DNA from: Desulfuromonadales bacterium
GTDB lineage: Bacteria; Desulfobacterota; Desulfuromonadia; Geobacterales; Pseudopelobacteraceae
NCBI GenBank assembly: GCA_013349325.1
Contig: DUZX01000008.1
Coordinates: 49,774-113,773 of the forward strand
Direction: 5' to 3'
Length of the DNA stretch: 64,000 nt
The first letter of the stretch is position 1. Every line of letters begins with the position of its first letter. This document shows positions 61,331-64,000 of the stretch, in pieces. The translations under genes and the position numbers were made by a program. The notes beneath the pieces are model-generated. The model made no database searches, was not told the DNA's origin, and was given only the letters and a program-made list of their open reading frames with translations.

Positions 61331-62926
61331 ATGCGCATTGAAAGTGATTTTCTTGTTATCGGGAGCGGCATTGCCGGCCTCTCCTTTGCCCTTCAGGCAG
61401 CCGACCATGGCAGCGTCGCCATCGTCACAAAGCGTGATATTTCCGAATCAGCAACAAAATACGCCCAGGGTGGCATCGCTTCTGTCTATTCGGAAGAGGA
61501 CTCCTTTGACGCCCATGTTGAGGACACCCTGGTCGCAGGGGCCGGGATCTGCCATGAAGATGTCGTCAGAATGGTGGTTGAGGAGGGTCCACAGACGATC
61601 CGTAACCTGATTGATTGGGGGGTAAAGTTCACCACCAGCGGCGAGAGCTACGACCTGACCCGCGAAGGGGGACATAGTGCACGGAGGATTCTGCACGCCG
61701 AGGATATAACCGGCCGCGAAATTGAACGGGCGCTGGTCGCAGCCGTCAAACAGCACTCCAACATCACGATCTATGAAAACCACATCGCTATCGACCTGAT
61801 TACCTCTGCCAAGATCGAGCGTCGCCAGCTGGAGCAGAACCGCTGCCTGGGAGCATACGCTCTGGATATCACCGGCGATGAGGTGATAACCTTCAGCTCC
61901 AAGATCACCCTGCTTGCCAGCGGCGGCGCCGGCAAAGTGTATCTTTATACCTGTAACCCGGATGTCGCTTCGGGCGACGGTGTCGCCATGGCCTATCGCG
62001 CCGGAGCGACTATTGCAAATATGGAATTCATGCAGTTTCATCCGACAACCCTCTTTCACCCGTTGGCCAAATCATTCCTGATTTCCGAAGCGGTCCGCGG
62101 TGAGGGTGCCATTCTGCGCCGCCGCGACGGCACGGCATTCATGGAGAAATATCATAAGTTAAAAGATCTGGCGCCCCGCGACATCGTCGCCCGCGCAATT
62201 GATAACGAGATGAAAACCAGCGGTGATGATTGCGCTTTCCTCGATATAACCCACGAACCGGCCGATGCCGTCCGCGCCCGTTTCCCAAACATCTACCAGA
62301 CCTGCATGGATTTTGGTCTGGATATGACCAAAGAGTGGCTGCCGGTTGTCCCGGCCGCCCATTATCTCTGCGGTGGTGTGGCGGTCAATTTTGATGCCGA
62401 AACAGACATCCCCGGTCTGTACGCCATCGGCGAGACCGCCTTTACTGGCCTGCACGGCGCCAACCGCCTGGCTAGCAACTCACTGTTGGAAGCTGCCGTG
62501 TACGCCGGGCGAGCATCACGTCATGCCTGTAAAACCATCTCCTCGCTCCCATGCGACCCCCGCGAACTACCGGCTTGGGATTCCGGCACTGCAACCAACA
62601 GTGACGAGATGGTGGTTGTCTCGCAGAACTGGGATGAAATCCGGCGCACCATGTGGAACTATGTCGGCATTGTCCGGTCGGACAAACGCCTGACGCGCGC
62701 CATAAGCCGTATTAAACTGATCCAGGGCGAAATCGACGAGTACTACTGGAATTTCAACGTCACCTCCGACCTGATCGAACTGCGCAACATCGCCACCGTG
62801 GCCGAGTTGATTGTGACCTGTGCCCAGATGCGCAAGGAATCACGCGGCCTGCACTACAACATCGATTACCCTGAGCGGGATGACCTGAACGGGATCAAGG
62901 ACAGTTTCGTCAAGAAGAAATTTTAA
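61331..62926 (+). CDS. nadB: L-aspartate oxidase
   Basis: 'DFLVIGSGIAGLSFALQAADHG', 'KYAQGGIASVYSEEDSFDAHVEDTL', 'FMQFHPTTLF'. Confidence 0.96.
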   Translation: MRIESDFLVIGSGIAGLSFALQAADHGSVAIVTKRDISESATKYAQGGIASVYSEEDSFDAHVEDTLVAGAGICHEDVVRMVVEEGPQTIRNLIDWGVKFTTSGESYDLTREGGHSARRILHAEDITGREIERALVAAVKQHSNITIYENHIAIDLITSAKIERRQLEQNRCLGAYALDITGDEVITFSSKITLLASGGAGKVYLYTCNPDVASGDGVAMAYRAGATIANMEFMQFHPTTLFHPLAKSFLISEAVRGEGAILRRRDGTAFMEKYHKLKDLAPRDIVARAIDNEMKTSGDDCAFLDITHEPADAVRARFPNIYQTCMDFGLDMTKEWLPVVPAAHYLCGGVAVNFDAETDIPGLYAIGETAFTGLHGANRLASNSLLEAAVYAGRASRHACKTISSLPCDPRELPAWDSGTATNSDEMVVVSQNWDEIRRTMWNYVGIVRSDKRLTRAISRIKLIQGEIDEYYWNFNVTSDLIELRNIATVAELIVTCAQMRKESRGLHYNIDYPERDDLNGIKDSFVKKKF

Positions 62927-62941
62927 AGGAGGTCCCACCAC

Positions 62942-63220
62942 ATGGAAATCAATGAACTACGTAAACGGATCGACCTCTTGGATGATGTTCTGCTCCGGAT
63001 TTTCAACGAACGTGCCCGACTGGCACTGGAGATCGGCCACGCCAAAAAAGGTCTCAGCCTGCCGGTTTTTGATCCGGCTCGAGAAAAACGGATCTTTGAT
63101 CGCATGAAGAGCGACAATCCCGGTCCGCTGGACGATGAGGCTATTGTCAGAATGTTCGAAAGAGTTGTTGATGAGTCACGAAGATTAGAACGAATCATGT
63201 CGCATGCTGATGGCATGTAA
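62942..63220 (+). CDS. Monofunctional chorismate mutase (AroQ type)
   Basis: 'EINELRKRIDLLDDVLLRIFNERARLALEIGHAKKGLSLPVFDPAREKRIF'. Confidence 0.92.
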   Translation: MEINELRKRIDLLDDVLLRIFNERARLALEIGHAKKGLSLPVFDPAREKRIFDRMKSDNPGPLDDEAIVRMFERVVDESRRLERIMSHADGM

Positions 63221-63235
63221 GAGAGGATAGATACT

Positions 63236-63445
63236 ATGCTGATCATCATGAAAACACATGCGCAAGAAACTGTTCTGGATTCGATCAAAGAATATCTGAT
63301 CTCGCGGGATTTCGACATCCACCAGTCAACCGGAGCCAACCGCACCATCATCGGCGTCATTGGCGACACCAGCACCCTGAACGATCAGGAAATCGAGGCC
63401 ATGCCCGGCGTCAGTCAGGTCGTCAGAATCAGGAAGGATGATTGA
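63236..63445 (+). CDS. Stand-alone DAHP synthase N-terminal ferredoxin-like domain
   Basis: 'MLIIMKTHAQETVLDSIKEYLISRDFDIHQSTGANRTIIGVIGDTSTLNDQEIEAMPGVSQVVRI' resembles the regulatory domain of Thermotoga-type DAHPS; no catalytic domain follows. Confidence 0.78.
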   Translation: MLIIMKTHAQETVLDSIKEYLISRDFDIHQSTGANRTIIGVIGDTSTLNDQEIEAMPGVSQVVRIRKDD

Positions 63446-63494
63446 TTTTTATGATAGAAATTTGGTAACTATTCAGCACATATTTTAAAAAGCT

Positions 63495-63571
63495 CGTCAT
63501 TCCCGAGGGTTTAATCGGGAATCCAGACTTTGACTTCGTGGATCCCCGATAGGATCACTCAGGGATGACAG
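63495..63571. repeat. Imperfect palindromic intergenic repeat
   Basis: gtcattccc...gggaatcca / tggatcccc...gggatgac arms. Confidence 0.7.
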
Positions 63572-63653
63572 GTTTTTTTGCTAGTATGTTGAAAACACTG
63601 AACAGTTTTCTTGTTTTTTATTAACGAGACTAGATATAAATACCGCACTGCAA

Positions 63654-63869
63654 TTGGATCAGAAGACCATCGAAGATAAGTTACGAACTATGGAACAGTT
63701 GTGGGATGACCTAGGTCGTCATTCTGATCAAGTCATGACTCCGGCTTGGCATTATGAAGTGCTGTCTGAACGGGAGCAAAACATTTATGCCGGTGGAGCG
63801 GTTTTTGAAGATTGGGGCGCTGCCAAAAAAAGAATCAGGGACTCAAAGGTATTAAAATCTGTGTTCTAA
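63654..63869 (+). CDS. Addiction-module antitoxin-like protein (TIGR02574-like), TTG start
   Basis: 'MEQLWDDLGRHSD...TPAWHYEVLSEREQNIYAGGAVFEDWGAAKKRIR'. Confidence 0.78.
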   Translation: MDQKTIEDKLRTMEQLWDDLGRHSDQVMTPAWHYEVLSEREQNIYAGGAVFEDWGAAKKRIRDSKVLKSVF

Positions 63870-63878
63870 CATATATTT

Positions 63879-64000
63879 ATCGGGTAGGAGGCGGAATTAC
63901 TTCCGCCGTCCTCCCACACCACCGTGCGTACGGTTCCGTACACGGCGGTTCACGTTGAATGTTGAAAACGGTGAAACTGGTCAAGAAGTGAAGGAAGTCC
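63879..64000 (-). mobile_element. 3' end (domains V-VI) of a group II intron on the minus strand, continuing past the window
   Basis: Minus strand reads gaaccgccgtgtacggaaccgtacgcacggtggtgtgggaggacggcggaagtaattccgcctcctacccgat: domain V-like and domain VI-like hairpins then a CCTACCCGAT end. Confidence 0.72.

Noticed and set aside
61448-62059. 203-aa minus-strand ORF
   Set aside because: Antisense to nadB, no supporting features

Overview
Desulfuromonadales/Geobacter-like chromosomal window (lineage inferred from gene content). Mostly housekeeping: partial chemotaxis operon (cheA-mcp-cheW-cheR-cheB), cell-shape genes (mreC-mreD-mrdA-rodA), rfbA, gmhB, DAHP synthase, sppA, ilvD-ilvB-ilvH-ilvC-psd-pssA, a kinase/diguanylate cyclase signalling pair, pepN, branched-chain amino-acid transporter (liv) genes, paaK-ACT, iorBA, nadB and chorismate mutase. 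Parts that stand out: (1) a porin plus two multiheme cytochrome genes (29.9-33.8 kb), the larger with about 20 CxnCH motifs, several of them non-canonical; (2) a single-ORF EutB-EutC fusion with no other eut genes beside it; (3) a 12 kb block of exported proteins (36.5-48.4 kb) built around a WD40-CARDB-caspase protein, a DUF4384-like and LPP20-like partner, a Pro/Gln tandem-repeat protein, and a divergent two-gene locus whose first product has a plausible clan-CD (caspase-like) His/Cys dyad; this is the best candidate for an undescribed system; (4) a SulP transporter gene broken by two frameshifts; (5) a stand-alone DAHPS N-terminal regulatory domain next to chorismate mutase; (6) an orphan antitoxin followed about 10 nt later by the 3' end of a group II intron that runs off the window; (7) several intergenic inverted repeats, two built from degenerate 7-8 nt units. 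All calls come from reading the translations and sequence; no database searches were run.
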